Shown here: piece after piece, positions 22,015 to 33,165 of the stretch | Numbering within the stretch: position 1 is the stretch's first letter | Layout: each line of letters starts with the position of its first letter | NCBI RefSeq assembly: GCF_019279795.1 | Contig: NC_056750.1 | Coordinates: 826,363,501-826,427,500 of the forward strand | Reading direction: 5' to 3' | DNA: 64,000 bases | From: Protopterus annectens | Lineage: Eukaryota > Chordata > Ceratodontiformes > Protopteridae | The notes under the pieces: model-generated | Seen by the model: the letters and a program-made list of their open reading frames with translations, nothing else | What the model was told of the DNA's origin: nothing | Databases searched by the model: none | Translations under genes and position numbers: made by a program

Positions 22015-23092
22015 AATAGGGAAGCCACCTCAAGCAGTAGACCCGTAACAAGCGTCGTACCCTAGGGTTTGGTCTTGGGGCCTCTACTATTTGGGATATA
22101 CTTTTCTGAGGCGCAAGCCAAAACCAGTGGTCTGTGGTTGACAAGTTTGGAGATGACTGCAAACTGAGCACTGTCATAAATTCCCCTAGTGATGTGAACA
22201 TCCTCCAAGAGGGCCTTACCCAAACTAATGACTGGTGCTAGAAGCATGGCCTCAAACTGAATGCCAAGAAATGCATCATTATCCCCTTTGGGGAAAATGG
22301 CATCACCACTAATTATCACATTAATAACAGTGTACTAAGCAGGCAATCAGTCGTGAGGGACTTGGGCACCCAAGTTGATAGCAACCTGACTTTTAACCAC
22401 CATGTTGCCTTCATTGTAAGGAAGGCTTTCTACATGGCTAACTTCATAAGTAAGGGTATTTCTTCCAGGAACAAGGAGGTCATAACATCCCTGTACTCCT
22501 CCCTTATCAGACCCATTATCAAGTGCAATGTCCCCTTTGGCATGTACCTTGCCAAGCATGGGCAGCAGTTGGGGAGACCACAGAGGTTTCTAACCAGGAA
22601 AATCCAGGGTCTCAGACACCTATCCTATACAGATATGCTAAAAGCCCTGTCTCTGTACTCAGTCTCGTACAGACTGCTCGGAGGTGACCTGTGTCTGGCA
22701 TACAACGCCGTCTCAGACTCAGCCTTGATGGAATTGCTGCATATCCATCAGTTAAACTCCACTCGTGCAACCCACATGCAAGGTCTCAACCTGGTCTGTG
22801 ACATTAACAGAACTTGGTGGGATAGATTTGTGTCTCAACTACTCCCCCATCTGTGGAATAGACTCCCTCTCCATATCAAGCAGAGTACCTCACTAACTCT
22901 CTCTTTAAGACTAAGTTGGATGGCTGGATGGGAAACAGAAAATATATCCCTGTGATCCCACCTGTGTCCCTGCTGGACAGGCAAAACAGGTGCTGACTTT
23001 GAGGGAACATGGGTGAAATTCTTGGCTAGGCTCATAAGGGCCTCTGGGCCAATAGCCTAGTATTGTCCTATGAACGTATAAACCTATGATGC
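22015..23092 (+). mobile_element. CR1-like LINE, 5'-truncated copy
   Basis: It begins in the middle of the reverse transcriptase (LVLGPLLFGIYFSE, about 22,070-22,110) and continues through LKLNAKKCIIIPFG. It then has a 200-codon open frame (22,353-22,955): RDLGTQVDSNLTFNHH, VRKAFYMANFISKGISSRNK, LYSSLIRPIIKCNVPFGMYL, GRPQRFLTRKIQGLRHLSY and the typical C-terminus LLPHLWNRLPLHIKQ. The 3' UTR ends TTGGCTAGGCTCATAAGGGCC...GCCAATAGCCTAGTATTGTCCTATGAACG, the family tail. The long open frame suggests a relatively young copy. Confidence 0.85.
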
Positions 23093-23131
23093 CTCACAGG
23101 AATGCAGCAGACCAAATACTTTATGTAGCAG

Positions 23132-23351
23132 TAAATGCCGTGGATAGTGGACTTGTATGCCAACTTAACATAAAAAAACAGGAGGACTTTTATATAAAAT
23201 ATTTTCAGTTTTCTGTTAGTGGTATTTAAGCCACGTTACACATTATTCAACTTTTTCAGCTGTGTTTTTGTTTTTTTACTTAAGCTGCTTTTCATTTATA
23301 AGTCCTCCTGGATTTTTATGTTAAGTGGTATGCACATCTGTGAGGCATTGT
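23132..23351. mobile_element. MITE-like inverted-repeat element, about 220 bp
   Basis: GTATGCCAACTTAACATAAA...CAGGAGGACTTTTA (23,155-23,193) pairs with TATAAGTCCTCCTGG...TTATGTTAAGTGGTATGC (23,297-23,333). The outer AATGCC (23,134) and GGCATT (23,344) extend it. Long terminal inverted repeats around a short non-coding centre fit a miniature DNA transposon. Family not identified; a target duplication is not clear. Confidence 0.6.
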
Positions 23352-23530
23352 GAACCTGAGGCATTATTTTACTGGTTGGTTTCTTTTGTCCTGGTTCCTG
23401 GTCTACATTTATTTGTTGAGCTTCATAAATTACAAGAATAACCAAAAACTTTCACCTACATTTCTAATGCCCATTAAGAGGCATAATCAGTAAACATCAA
23501 TACATTTCAGTAGGATGACTAAAGACCAGG

Positions 23531-23750
23531 GATCATAGTGGTAGGTCAGACTGATAGCATTGAAGGAATGAGGCATTACTATGGTCACAGTGGTAGGTCA
23601 GACTGATGGCATTGAAGGAATGAAGGAATGAGGCATTACTGTGATCACCGTGGTAGGTCAGACTGATGGCACTGAAGGAATGAGGCATTTCTGTGGTCAC
23701 AGTGGTAGGTCAGACTGATGGCATTGAAGGATTGAGGCATTACTGCTGGG
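23531..23750. repeat. 52-bp minisatellite, four units
   Basis: GTGGTAGGTCAGACTGATRGCATTGAAGGAATGAGGCATTACT recurs with starts at 23,538, 23,590, 23,650 and 23,702. Periods are 52, 60 and 52; the 60 is caused by an extra AATGAAGG. Confidence 0.9.
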
Positions 23751-24315
23751 AAGGTCAGTGATCCTGTACAAAGGGATGGTAAAATATCCATTATTCTGAA
23801 ACTACTTCAGTGGACACCTAATCTTTCAATTTTGAATTGCATTTTACTTTACTGATGATTAGAGACAAAAGCGGTGTAAAATCCAAACATTTTAAATGGC
23901 TCAAATGAACAGTTAAATGAAGTTTGCAAAAAAAAAAGTGACAGTTCGTTTTTTTTTTCTGCTGAAAAAAAAATACTTGCTATTATTAGTTCATTGTTGT
24001 ACCTAAATGGTTGAAACTTGCCAAAAAGATATTAAAAAATGCTCAGCAAATGTAGTCATTTAGGTATGCGGGTGTTTTATAGGTATGGTTGCACAGCTTG
24101 CACACTTCCTAGCTAGGAGATATTTACCTCCTTATAAAAAGGTCTGTACCAAGACGTTTTTATTACCAATGAATGTAATATCTATGATTTAAAAATGATC
24201 ATTCTCATCAAAGTGCTTCAAAAAAGCAATATCTGGACATGCTGCATCTGACATTTGAAATATAATCATACAGCCTTTTGTGTCTTTTCTGACACAAGTA
24301 TCGGGGATGAACACA
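23751..24315. other. no recognisable gene
   Basis: Anonymous AT-rich DNA with A and T homopolymers at 23,929-23,972. Confidence 0.4.
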
Positions 24316-24436
24316 GGAGCTCTGGTTTGGTGGAGCTCTGGTTTGGTGGAGCTCTGGTTTGGTGGAGCTCTGGTTTGGTGGAGCTCTGGTTTGGTGGAGC
24401 TCTGGTTTGGTGGAGCTCTGGTTTGGTGGAGCTCTT
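24316..24436. repeat. 16-bp minisatellite, about 7.5 units
   Basis: Near-perfect tandem copies of GGAGCTCTGGTTTGGT. All frames stay open because the unit contains no stop in any phase, which creates spurious ORFs on both strands. The very low divergence implies recent expansion. Confidence 0.97.
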
Positions 24437-24899
24437 TGCTTAGAGATGGATATTCTGAAATTAGTGTCCTCTTGCTTTTTTCCTGGTAAGTGCATGACAG
24501 TTCACCTTCTGGTTTTGTTCAAAGTCCCTGCCATCTGAAGTTTCTGTCCTGGTTTTATAACCTTTAAGAAGTTTCTATAATAAAAGTATATTTTTCTTAT
24601 CAATAAATGGAAGATGTGCATGATGCTTAGAATCGTAGGATCATAGTAACTATAAGACAATTGAGCTATTTACACCTTTACCAATACCACTCGCAGACTG
24701 AACCTCCTCTATCAAGGAGGGACAGGGAAGTCAAACTAGGGGTGAATATGAGTGTACTCATCTATTCATTCAGTTCCTGTTTGAAGGGAAAATGTATCAC
24801 ACTGTCTAATTTGCAGTAGATGTCTATCCAGGGTGGAGAAGGCACTGTAACGAACCTATATGTCCACCTTGTTTTATTTATCTGCTTGTGAAGATTTAG

Positions 24900-26640
24900 A
24901 TATCTTTATTCTGGTATTTGTGGGGCAAGTTTGATATGTGGGTATATAAAACATCCAGGACTACCTGGTCCCTAATGGCTTGGAAGGTAAGACATGGCTC
25001 TCTCAGCTCAGGAGTTTTTAAGATACTGAATAAATAGACAGTGTTTCTGGTATTTTCTGCTAGCTTATGGTTTTTAACCCAGTGATGTTCTCATTTAGAA
25101 ACATAAGGGGTCTTCTTAGTTGCTGGATGTATCTTGTAAAGTACACCCTAGTTGGGGCATTGAATTCAATAACTGGCTTAATCAATATTGAATATAATGG
25201 GACACTGTCCACTATGGTTTGGAAGCTATCCCCTTGATGATCAGATGCATTAAGAAAAAGGAATTTCTGGCTACTGCCATTGCATTATGATCAAGAAAAG
25301 GAATTGTCAATCCAAGGTCAACAGTCTCTAACAACATTCTCATTCTGGAGAGGGGTATTGTCTTTACTGTATGCTGGGGGGATAGACTGCTACCAAATGT
25401 GATAGTGATACATTTTTAGCATCTAATTTAAGCCCATTGTTAGCACACCAGGTGTTAACAAGCATTAAGTTCTTGTTGCAGGGGTCTGGTGTCAGAGGAG
25501 ATTTGGCAATGGCTTCCAGTCTACAGTTGCTCACAAACTTATTTGGTCAGAGGTCTTGGTTTGTGGTTTGGAGATTGTAAATGTATATGTCAAACAAAAG
25601 GGGTCCCAGCACAGACCCCTGAAGGACACCATTGGTTACCTTCATATTCCCTGATGAGGCACCTGCAACCCAAACCATGTGGGTTCTGTCCTTCAGATAA
25701 ATTGATTTGCATCCTAACTGATAGGGTTCTATTTCTAATACACTAAACTTACTATGTTTGCATGGGTTGTAGTATCAAAGCAACCTCTCAGCTGTCTAGA
25801 TTTTCACAGAATGTCCAGATTTTTGCTCATATTTTTAGTCTGTTCCTAATAAAATTTGTGTTTTTCTGGCAAACGAATGAGGTGTGAAGCCACTAAATAA
25901 TGACACACATTTGAGTTTCAGACTTCATATCCTTTCATAAAATGCATGGTAATGCAAAACCCATTAGCAGCTTTCTAAATTTATAAGAACAGCATTTAAA
26001 ATCTGTCCATGTTTTTGGATCTTTGTCCCCTGATTATTTTTGGCTTCATCCAGATTTCTTGCACTAAGAAGTTGAGAGGTGTGGGTCAGGTTGAGGTATG
26101 CCATTTGTACAGCATGGCTGCAATCAAACGCTTGTGTTACTCTTTCAAAGAGGTTAAACAGATTCATTAGATAAGCTCTACCCTTGACAAAGCTAAACTG
26201 CTGCAGGTCTAGCTTAATGAGATTTTTGTATCATAGTTAATCAAGCCTGTTATAATGTGTTGCATGGCTTTGCATATGAAACTCATTAGGCTGACGGACT
26301 TGTAATTCCTGGGGTCAGTGGTAGGTCCACACATGTGGAGTGGAATCATCACTGCTGTATGCCAACCTTTAGGATATAGCCAGCAGCCAAACTTAGGATA
26401 AATAGTTTAACGAATAGTTTCACCAGGGTTTGCTTGGCACTGTTTTATTAAATAGCCAGGTATATTATCAGGTCCCGTAGAGGAAGTATTTTCAGTCTTT
26501 GATAGCACCTTTAATAAACTATCTTTGGTGATGATGGTGGTCTGAGAGCTTCAGAGATAGACATTGAATAGTCATTCCTTGGAAGAAGTTGGCACTGAAT
26601 ATTTTAAGTAGAATGTTATAAATAGCTACCTGATCAGTGC
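24900..26640 (-). pseudogene. CR1-like LINE reverse transcriptase (broken)
   Basis: Minus strand. A KAFD-type block appears as FERVTQAFDCSHAVQMAYLN (about 26,150-26,090). Then GVLQGSVLGPLLFDIYI (about 25,640-25,585), CANNGLKLDAKN (about 25,450-25,415), NSFFLMHLIIKGIASK (about 25,275-25,225) and SILIKPVIEFNAPTRVYF (about 25,200-25,140). The QGSVLGPLLF block is well preserved but the A-D-D box is not evident. Between about 25,755 and 26,090 the RT frame is lost and unrelated AT-rich sequence appears, so an insertion or rearrangement is likely there. Confidence 0.7.
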
Positions 26641-26649
26641 AGATGGTGC

Positions 26650-28495
26650 CATCTTGAACAAGTTCTAAGCAATGCTGAGTGCTATTTCTTTTCTAATGTG
26701 ACCAAAGAAGGATTTTAGTTGTCTTTAGCTTCAGATGTTAACCTGAGATCATGGGCTACCTTAGTAGTCCTAATTGTTACTTTTATGTTTTTAGTCAATA
26801 TTTTAATGTTATTCTTGGTTTGAGGATCTTTAGCTCTGATGTATACTTTACAAAATTATTTTCTTTTATTGTAGAGTTTATTTATGTTGGTGGACCACAA
26901 GGTGGTAGACCTGTGCATTTGAAATGCTTAAATTCAAGCAATGAAGGGTGGATAAAATAATCTTGGTGAATACTCCTATGAGTCAAACAACATAGATATC
27001 AAAATTCAGCTGTATTTCACAAACTCTTAGATTTGGTTTTCTAGATCTTTAATTTGACATGAATGAGTGAGTGCTGCTGTGTGGAATTCCCTTCTGAAAT
27101 TACAGAATTTAAATTATTCTTACAGCTGAGGGGAGGGGAATGCCCAGGGAACGCATCTCTGTTTGGCTACTGTACACAATCTGATAAGTCTAGGGGGGCA
27201 TCTAATTTGAATAAATTCATTTGCTGCCATAGTACTTTTGTCTTGAGCATTCTCCCTTTACAATAATTTTAATGACTATTCAGTAGGTTTCCTCTTTTAT
27301 GGGGCATTGTGGTAAACGTTACCGCCTGCATTATTTAATAAACCAGATACTTAGTTTCACAAAATATAAACAAAAAATAAAAGTAGATAAATGGTAATAG
27401 CCCATAACAGATGCTCAGTTCAGTGGGACAGCTTTCTGTGTTTAAGCCCTTAAATAAAATATCGTGTCCACAGTTCTTCTTAAACCACAATGTCTCCTCT
27501 CATGACCTTAGTCATTACCAATTTATCAAAGGCAGCTTCCTAGTCTAAAAGCCTATTTCTGTTATACATAACAAAAAGCATTGAGCCGTTAGAATTTGTC
27601 AAAGGCAGCTTTCTGGTCCAAAAGCTAATTAAAGACATTCTTGGAAGACTCTTGACCATAATTTATGTAGAAATCACTTATGCAGCACTTTCACATAAAA
27701 CCATTCCTCAGATTCATCTTATGTTCTGTATTACCATTCATGCTAGCTTTTACTAGGCTAGTTCATGCCCTAATTTATGGGCCTGGTTCAAGTTCTTTCT
27801 TTCTTTCTTAAGAAAATCAGTCAAGAAAAGTTGTTTTTGATTACTACCTGAGTGTTACCCTACATATTACAATTTTAAGAGGGTAACTTTAGACAGTGTG
27901 CTCCAAATATTTTCAGTGCTCACTTGTGTTGAAAGGTCTAGTTGCCTTTATTACAGCATTTAGTGAGTTTGTGTCTGGTCGCCCACTGTCTGGAGATTAC
28001 TGTTTGCTTTGGTCATGTCTGCCATGGCAGGGATGCAGCTAACATGACCTGAAGTGTTTGAAATATCCTCTTTCATTGCCTGTTTTTAACTTTCACCTAT
28101 CCTGCTTGGGAGAAAGGTTGACTAAGCAGGAACCTTCACATCTGCAGTGAGACTTTGTACTTCAGTTTTTGAATTTAAAGATATTGGTATCTTCAAATTT
28201 AATGAGACTTTTAATAGTGAAGGTTATTAGTTTATGATCTGACTTAATTGGAGAAGGATATACCAGGGAAATAGTATAAAAAAAGCTATGGTCATCAGAT
28301 CAAAAATATTACGCTGTCTACTGGGTTTGTTTACAATAGTATCACAGGGTGCTTTTTTAATGAAATTTAAGAACTTTTGGTAAGTATCCTACAACTGAGG
28401 CATAGGTGATCCAGTTAAATTATGGGCAGTTAAAATTTGTAAACTAAAGGATTTTTTTAATAGTGAGTTCATTGACTACATCTTGGGACTTTACA
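26650..28495 (-). pseudogene. CR1-like LINE linker and endonuclease C-terminal half (decayed)
   Basis: On the minus strand, near 28,430-28,380, it reads NFNCP and FNWITY, the G(D)FNxPxIxW-type endonuclease block. SDHKLITF (about 28,240-28,220) is the SDH block. Further down, the purine-rich sequence fits the endonuclease-RT linker but contains many stops. No separate gene seen. Confidence 0.55.
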
Positions 28496-28504
28496 TGATT
28501 ATCA

Positions 28505-28798
28505 GGGGACATGTCCTGTGGTGCCTTCTATGTGGAGTCTGCATGTCCTCCCAGTGTTTGCTTGGGTTTCCTTTGTGTGTTCCAGTTCCCTGTCCCTTTC
28601 CAAAGACATGCTGTAGGAGGATTGGGCTCTCTAAAGTGGCCATAGGTGAGTGTGTGTGTGAGTATGTGGTGTGGAAGAACTACCATAGCAGGGCTAGCCA
28701 CCCTGTGATGTAAACTTTGGCTTGAGATTGTCACTGTTGAAGTGAAACCCTGACTCCATGTGCAAAATGGGAAAAAGTGGCTGTGGATGGATGGATAC
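28505..28798 (+). mobile_element. RTE-type 3'-tail repeat ending in (ATGG)n
   Basis: GTGGAGTCTGCATGTCCTCCCAGTGTTTGCTTGGGTTTCCT...CCAAAGACATGCTGTAGG...CTCTAAAGTGGCCATAGGTGAGTGTGTG, ending GGATGGATGGATA. This is the widespread vertebrate repeat tail I associate with RTE-type LINEs (Rex3/Expander-like). It interrupts the minus-strand endonuclease between YRTP (about 28,800) and SPDNHV (about 28,490). A second copy in the other orientation is at 39,373-39,710. Confidence 0.7.
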
Positions 28799-28799
28799 A

Positions 28800-29700
28800 G
28801 GGTGTCCTGTAACAGGCAATAAGCTGTTGGTTGGTTATGTTTAGTGTGATTTGGAGCTCAATGAGCTTTGTTTGTAGGTCCCTAGGAATCTGTCTAGAGG
28901 TTATCTGGTCCCTAATAAATATGGAGACACCATCACATTTGCCATTAGGTCTGAAAGTGCGGTAGGCAAAAAACCCAGATATGGAGACAATGTTTTTTGA
29001 GCCTTTAAACCAAATGATTAAATAGACATGGCTGCAAACCAATTGCAGGAGAGCCGTAAGGTTGGACATTTTGTTGCTGAGACTTCTGGCATTTAGCAGA
29101 GCTACCTTAATGTGATCTTGTTTTGGATTTGATATAGTAGTAACACTAGAATAGCCATCAGCTGGAACCTGACTAAAAAGACAGTGGCCAGTAAAGGCAT
29201 TAGCCAGTATGTGGAAGCCTTGGCTTGAGACATGCAGATTATCCTTGGCAAAGCAAGTAGGACTGCCAAGCACATTGTCCCATTCTGACACATACTGGAT
29301 CCCCTTGGAATGGTACCAACTATTTATCCAATTGGTGAAGCCAGTTACAATTTCTTTGTACTTCTGCATCAGGCATCATTCTTTGAGAATGAGGGATTCT
29401 GCTCAGGGCCAGTCTTGCCTACATATCAGACATGCATGAAAAGTTCTGACATGTCACTCTGCATATCCCTCAGGGTTTTGTGTACCAAATTATTCACTCC
29501 TCCGTGGACCAACAGCATGCTATAGTCATATTTTCCAGGTGAGAGTCTTAAGGGCCCTTGAGATATCAGAGATCCTGGCAACTGAAAGTCACCTCACTGT
29601 CACCCTGTCTTTGTCCAGCCAAGTGAGAAGAGAATCAGCGTGTCTGACTATTAAGTCACAAATCACTAAAGCATATTTATTTGTAGAGTGGTCTGGTGTA
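28800..29700 (-). pseudogene. SGNH-esterase remnant joined to LINE endonuclease N-terminus
   Basis: Minus-strand frame 29,369-28,731. Its first half resembles the end of an SGNH/GDSL esterase: DNLHVSSQGFHILANAFTGH holds the block V D-x-x-H pair. Upstream in other frames (about 29,525-29,480) LLVHGGVNNLVHKTLRDMQ fits block III (G-x-N-D region) and near 29,640-29,600 there is a degraded GDS/N-terminal area. The same open frame then enters the endonuclease: KVALLNARSLSNKMSNL (about 29,115-29,060) and a degraded ETW block as IIWFKGS. CR1-like LINEs are known to carry esterase domains in ORF1. Here no stop separates the two. Confidence 0.65.
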
Positions 29701-29944
29701 CAAAGCATTTTTATTTGTAGAGTGGTCTGGTGTACTGTTTCTGAGATGAATTAAACCTCAGTGACTCTTTACTGGTGATTTGCCAGAATATGATGTGATA
29801 TATTTCACTGAGATTAATTCTTCATGGATCTGGGAGGCTTTGGGAAGGCCTTTTTGCACTCTCACTGCAACACAATATATTGTAGACTGGTGTACAGTAT
29901 TGTGGAAGGGTGTGATGCTCACAGTCTGTGTCCTTTTGTGAAAG

Positions 29945-30101
29945 TCAGGCCTTTGTGTTAGTTAAGCGCTTTCATCTCTCACAAACTTAATGTATTGTAC
30001 TAAGTAAAAGTTCAATAAACAAACTTTGACTGATATGCCACAGTACTCTTTCTTTATAATACATTAAGTGCTTTTGTTCATCACACATGAACTTCATCAG
30101 A
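29945..30101 (-). ncRNA. two hammerhead-like cores in tandem (PLE end relics)
   Basis: Minus strand. The clearest is CTGATGA (30,100-30,094), A, GTTCAT/ATGAAC six-pair stem (arms 30,092-30,087 and 30,081-30,076, read on the complement) and AAAAGCACTTAATG, where GAAA is altered to CAAAA. About 115 bp further, AGATGAAAGCGCTTAACT (29,974-29,957) keeps only the 3' half. An AATAAA (plus strand, about 30,014) lies between them. They look like two PLE 3' ends close together; no PLE coding sequence is attached. Confidence 0.4.
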
Positions 30102-30544
30102 ACAGTATTACAACACGGCTACCCTGTTTTTTATATCATCACATCAAATTCATTTAATACAAACTCACCAGTCAAGTAGTGAACCCATGAATATTAATAT
30201 AGGCTATCTCTAAGCCCAAGTCTTAAAGTCATAATGCACCATAAATGTCTATGTATGCAATTTAATCATTAAAATAAACCTTCTAAACAATATCATAATA
30301 AAATTTCACTCAGATTCATAATAATAAATTCATATTTAAAAATTATTAAAAATCATATTCATTATCAACATCTGCCTTCAATATCAATACAGTGCTGATA
30401 CTAATTTTGATATTGATAGCAGGGTACTGTGTGACATTCAACTTTGAGCACCTCTGGAAAATGTTCAAATGTTGAAATAAACGGAATCACAAGCTGAAAA
30501 ATATAAAAACACCAAGTATTTAATGATTCCAGTAACAAAGAAAT

Positions 30545-30584
30545 GGTTAGCACTTTCATCTGAACACGTTTCAAACTTCATCAG
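30545..30584 (-). ncRNA. hammerhead-like core (PLE end relic)
   Basis: Minus strand: CTGATGA (30,584-30,578), A, G, TTTGAA ... TTCAGA (six pairs with one G-U), T, GAAA, GTGCTAACC. Same arrangement as the PLE 3' ends elsewhere; no linked PLE coding sequence. The plus-strand LINE scrap begins just to its right. Confidence 0.4.
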
Positions 30585-30699
30585 ACTTGTGTGCTTTCAG
30601 TTTTCCCGATGTAGAAGGCTTCACAAAACATGCATTGTACAGAAATACCACCCCAACAGTATTACAATTAAATTTATCATTTCCTCTAATCATTCTAGG

Positions 30700-30860
30700 G
30701 TATTTAGCATCCCATACCTTTGCATTAATCACAAGATACCAAGTCACAAAGTTAGAATAAGGAAGTTTTCACATTCTCATAAGGTTAATCTTTGTATTCC
30801 TCAAAGTTCAGTCCTTGAACCTTTATTCTTCTCTGTATTTATTAACACATTCTAAATTAA
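30700..30860 (+). pseudogene. LINE reverse transcriptase scrap
   Basis: The plus-strand frame reads KVNLCIPQSSVLEPLFFSVFINTF, clearly the V-P-Q-G-S-V-L-G-P-L-L-F block with both glycines lost (G to S, G to E). It stops at 30,855. Preceding residues (HKVRIRKFSHSH) fit the stretch before that block. Confidence 0.6.
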
Positions 30861-31620
30861 CCGTCCTTGTGGGTTCTTCACATGAGCCAGTTGTGAGTGA
30901 ACACACACTAACACAGACGAGTTTAATATTAATGATTAGTTTAATAAGACAATAAATTATAGGTTTAAAACTAGAGGTGATAACCCAAACTTTGACTTAC
31001 AGTTAAAAGAACTTGAAAATTTATGTTTAAATATAGAAAGCTACAAGTTAAAAACTGTTACCCGAGAGAGAGAGAACATAAAAATGGAGAGAATCTCTAA
31101 AGGGCTGTAGAGCTGGAAATATCCAGTGGGACTGAAAAAAGGTTCCCCATTACATAAAGAATTATTGGCCATGTTTGATCAGCATGGCTGTGAATTATGG
31201 AGGCAGTTATAAGGGACAACATCAGAACTATGGACATGTTAGAAGGGGAAATTCAAAAATTGGACTTGTCAATTTCTAATTTATTATATGAGCAATACAA
31301 AGACAGACATATTAACAGACATTTACATTAAAATGGATTCACTAGTCAATGAGATTTAAAAAAAAACAGCTTTGAAACTGCAGAGGGACAGAAACAGTTA
31401 TGAATGTGGAAAAGCATTTCCAGATCCCCCACATTCACCGGCATGGAGGGGTGTTACAGGTCAGCTAACTGAGACACTTAACAATTTGGAAAATGTGACT
31501 TGAGTTTAGATCTAATAGTAGCCAAGAACCATTGGGTGACCTTTTAGGACATCCTCCCCAGTTAAGGAGATCTGAGAGGATCCATTCTCTTCAACAGAGA
31601 AACTCCATTCAGGAGAGGAC
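30861..31620. other. no recognisable gene
   Basis: Purine-rich DNA. It may include decayed PLE3a ORF1 or 5' UTR, judging from its position, but no motif supports that. Confidence 0.35.
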
Positions 31621-31623
31621 AGC

Positions 31624-31798
31624 ATAGAATACCTGGGAGACTCAGTCCTGGAGGAGGAACAGAGGTCAGAACTGTCAGCAATATAGAATACCTGGGAGAC
31701 TCAGTCCTGGAGGAGGAACAGAGGTCAGAACGGTCAGCAATATAGAATACCTGGGAGACCGTCCTGGAGGAGGAACAGAGGTCAGAACTGTCAGCAAC
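31624..31798. repeat. 59-bp tandem repeat, three units
   Basis: ATAGAATACCTGGGAGACTCAGTCCTGGAGGAGGAACAGAGGTCAGAACTGTCAGCA starts at 31,624, 31,683 and 31,742; the third unit lacks three bases. It lies just before the PLE3a ORF2 N-terminal block. The period is not a multiple of three, so it does not encode a regular peptide repeat. Confidence 0.95.
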
Positions 31799-31799
31799 A

Positions 31800-33165
31800 T
31801 CGCAACTGTTGGAGATAATGTTTTTTCTAATAAAGATGGGGACTTTAAAATTTACAATTATAGTCAGTCATATAACTGTCAATGAACTATTTATGGACAT
31901 GTTTTCAAAAGGTTTTGCATTTGTTTCGACCAATAGATCCAGTTTGGTCAAGACTTTAATTGATCTAAAATTGTTTGTGAGGAAATTTAAATCTGAAACT
32001 GCTTTTTCCTAATGATTATAGTTCATTTTTTCAGTCAAATAATGTTTTAAAAAAGTCTAGTTTATTTACCCCCCCCTCCCCATCGACCCAGTTCTACAGG
32101 TCTTTGAATACTAATGTGAGTTAGATATTGCAGATGTATTTAGTAGGAAAGTGTTTCATGGTAATTTTAATTTAAACCATGAACAAAGGAATTTTGTGTC
32201 ACTAATACGCACAGACAAAACTATAAGCTTAATGAAGCCAGACAAAGGGGGAGGGCTTGTAATTATGGACACGACTGGCTATATTGGTGGAATTATATCA
32301 TCATTATTATGTAGTGACACCTATGAAGAAACATTGATTAATGAAATGAATGTTGTGTACAGTAGGATTGACAGCATACTTTGACATGCTAATGCAAAAT
32401 CAAATATGTGGGGATGTATATAAATTTTGTTATACAGAAGCTTGGTTGACACTGACTATTTTTGGCATCCCCAAGATTCATACAAACTTGAGGAATCCCC
32501 CATTGAGACCCATAATTGATGCAAGATTGTCAAAAATTTATCCCTTAGCCAAATATGTTGATGCCAAGTTAAAAGGGATAGTAGGACAGATTAAATACCT
32601 GATTTGTGACTCTTGGGATTTTTTTAACTAGAATTAAGACATCTGTTTCATGAGGTAGTCACATTTGATGTAAAAGTTCTGTTTTCGAAGATACCCAATA
32701 ATCTTGGTTTAGAATGGTGCTTTAACTTCCTTATTGAAAACAGTCATTTGACAAGAACAGAAATAAATATCATTTTAACCTTCATGGACCTTATTTTGAA
32801 GAACAATTTTATATACTTTGAAGGGTCTTATTACAGACAGAAGAAAGGTGGTGCCATAATGGTGGCTTGCCCCCCAGTTTTTGCCAACAAAGTTATGACT
32901 ATGTGGGAAAAGAAATTTGTGTTGTCTTCACATTTTGCTGAACTGTGGTTATTTTATGTCAGATATCTAGATGACATGTATTTTTGGACTGGGGATGAGC
33001 AAGACTGAAGAATGTATCAATTATATTAACGACATGTTTGATTTTATTCAGTATTTCTTTGGTTTGAAATGGACAGTGACTTGTGTAGGCAATTTGCTGC
33101 ATTTAACTGCCCAGCTTAATTCAATTCAATCAACTCTTAATAGCGCACAAAATTTTGTACCACCC
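31800..33165 (+). pseudogene. PLE3a reverse transcriptase (broken)
   Basis: Penelope-like RT, 3'-incomplete. Blocks: FSKGFAFVSTNRSSLVKTL (about 31,905-31,960, the PLE N-terminal block); SLMKPDKGGGLVIMD (about 32,227-32,270); FGIPKIHTNLRNPPLRPIID (about 32,461-32,520); VVTFDVKVLFSK, the D-x-x-x-L-F motif (about 32,660-32,690); LILKNNFIYFEGSYY (about 32,790-32,830); MVACPPVFAN (about 32,860-32,890, normally GAACAPxYAN); RYLDDMYFW (about 32,962-32,990, catalytic YLDD intact). The frame collapses after 33,010, and L2-like LINE sequence begins at about 33,166. The RT C-terminus and GIY-YIG domain are absent. Confidence 0.8.

Larger units (their letters stand above)
24630..29700 (-). mobile_element. 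CR1-like LINE, near full length, minus strand, broken
   Basis: Reading right to left: SGNH-esterase remnant (about 29,700-29,120), endonuclease (about 29,120-28,800, then 28,495-27,950 after an inserted repeat), linker (about 27,950-26,650), reverse transcriptase (about 26,640-24,900) and 3' end near 24,630. That end, on the minus strand, is ACTATGATCCTACGATT, resembling the CR1 terminus. Its protein is clearly related to, but distinct from, the LINEs at 22.0, 36.6 and 46.1 kb. Confidence 0.75.

Noticed and set aside
24316-24436. CRISPR-like array
   Set aside because: The 16-bp units are directly contiguous, with no spacers, and the surroundings are vertebrate transposons.
24208-24495. ORFs on both strands encoding repeated peptides
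   Set aside because: Produced by the 16-bp minisatellite, whose unit has no stop in any frame.
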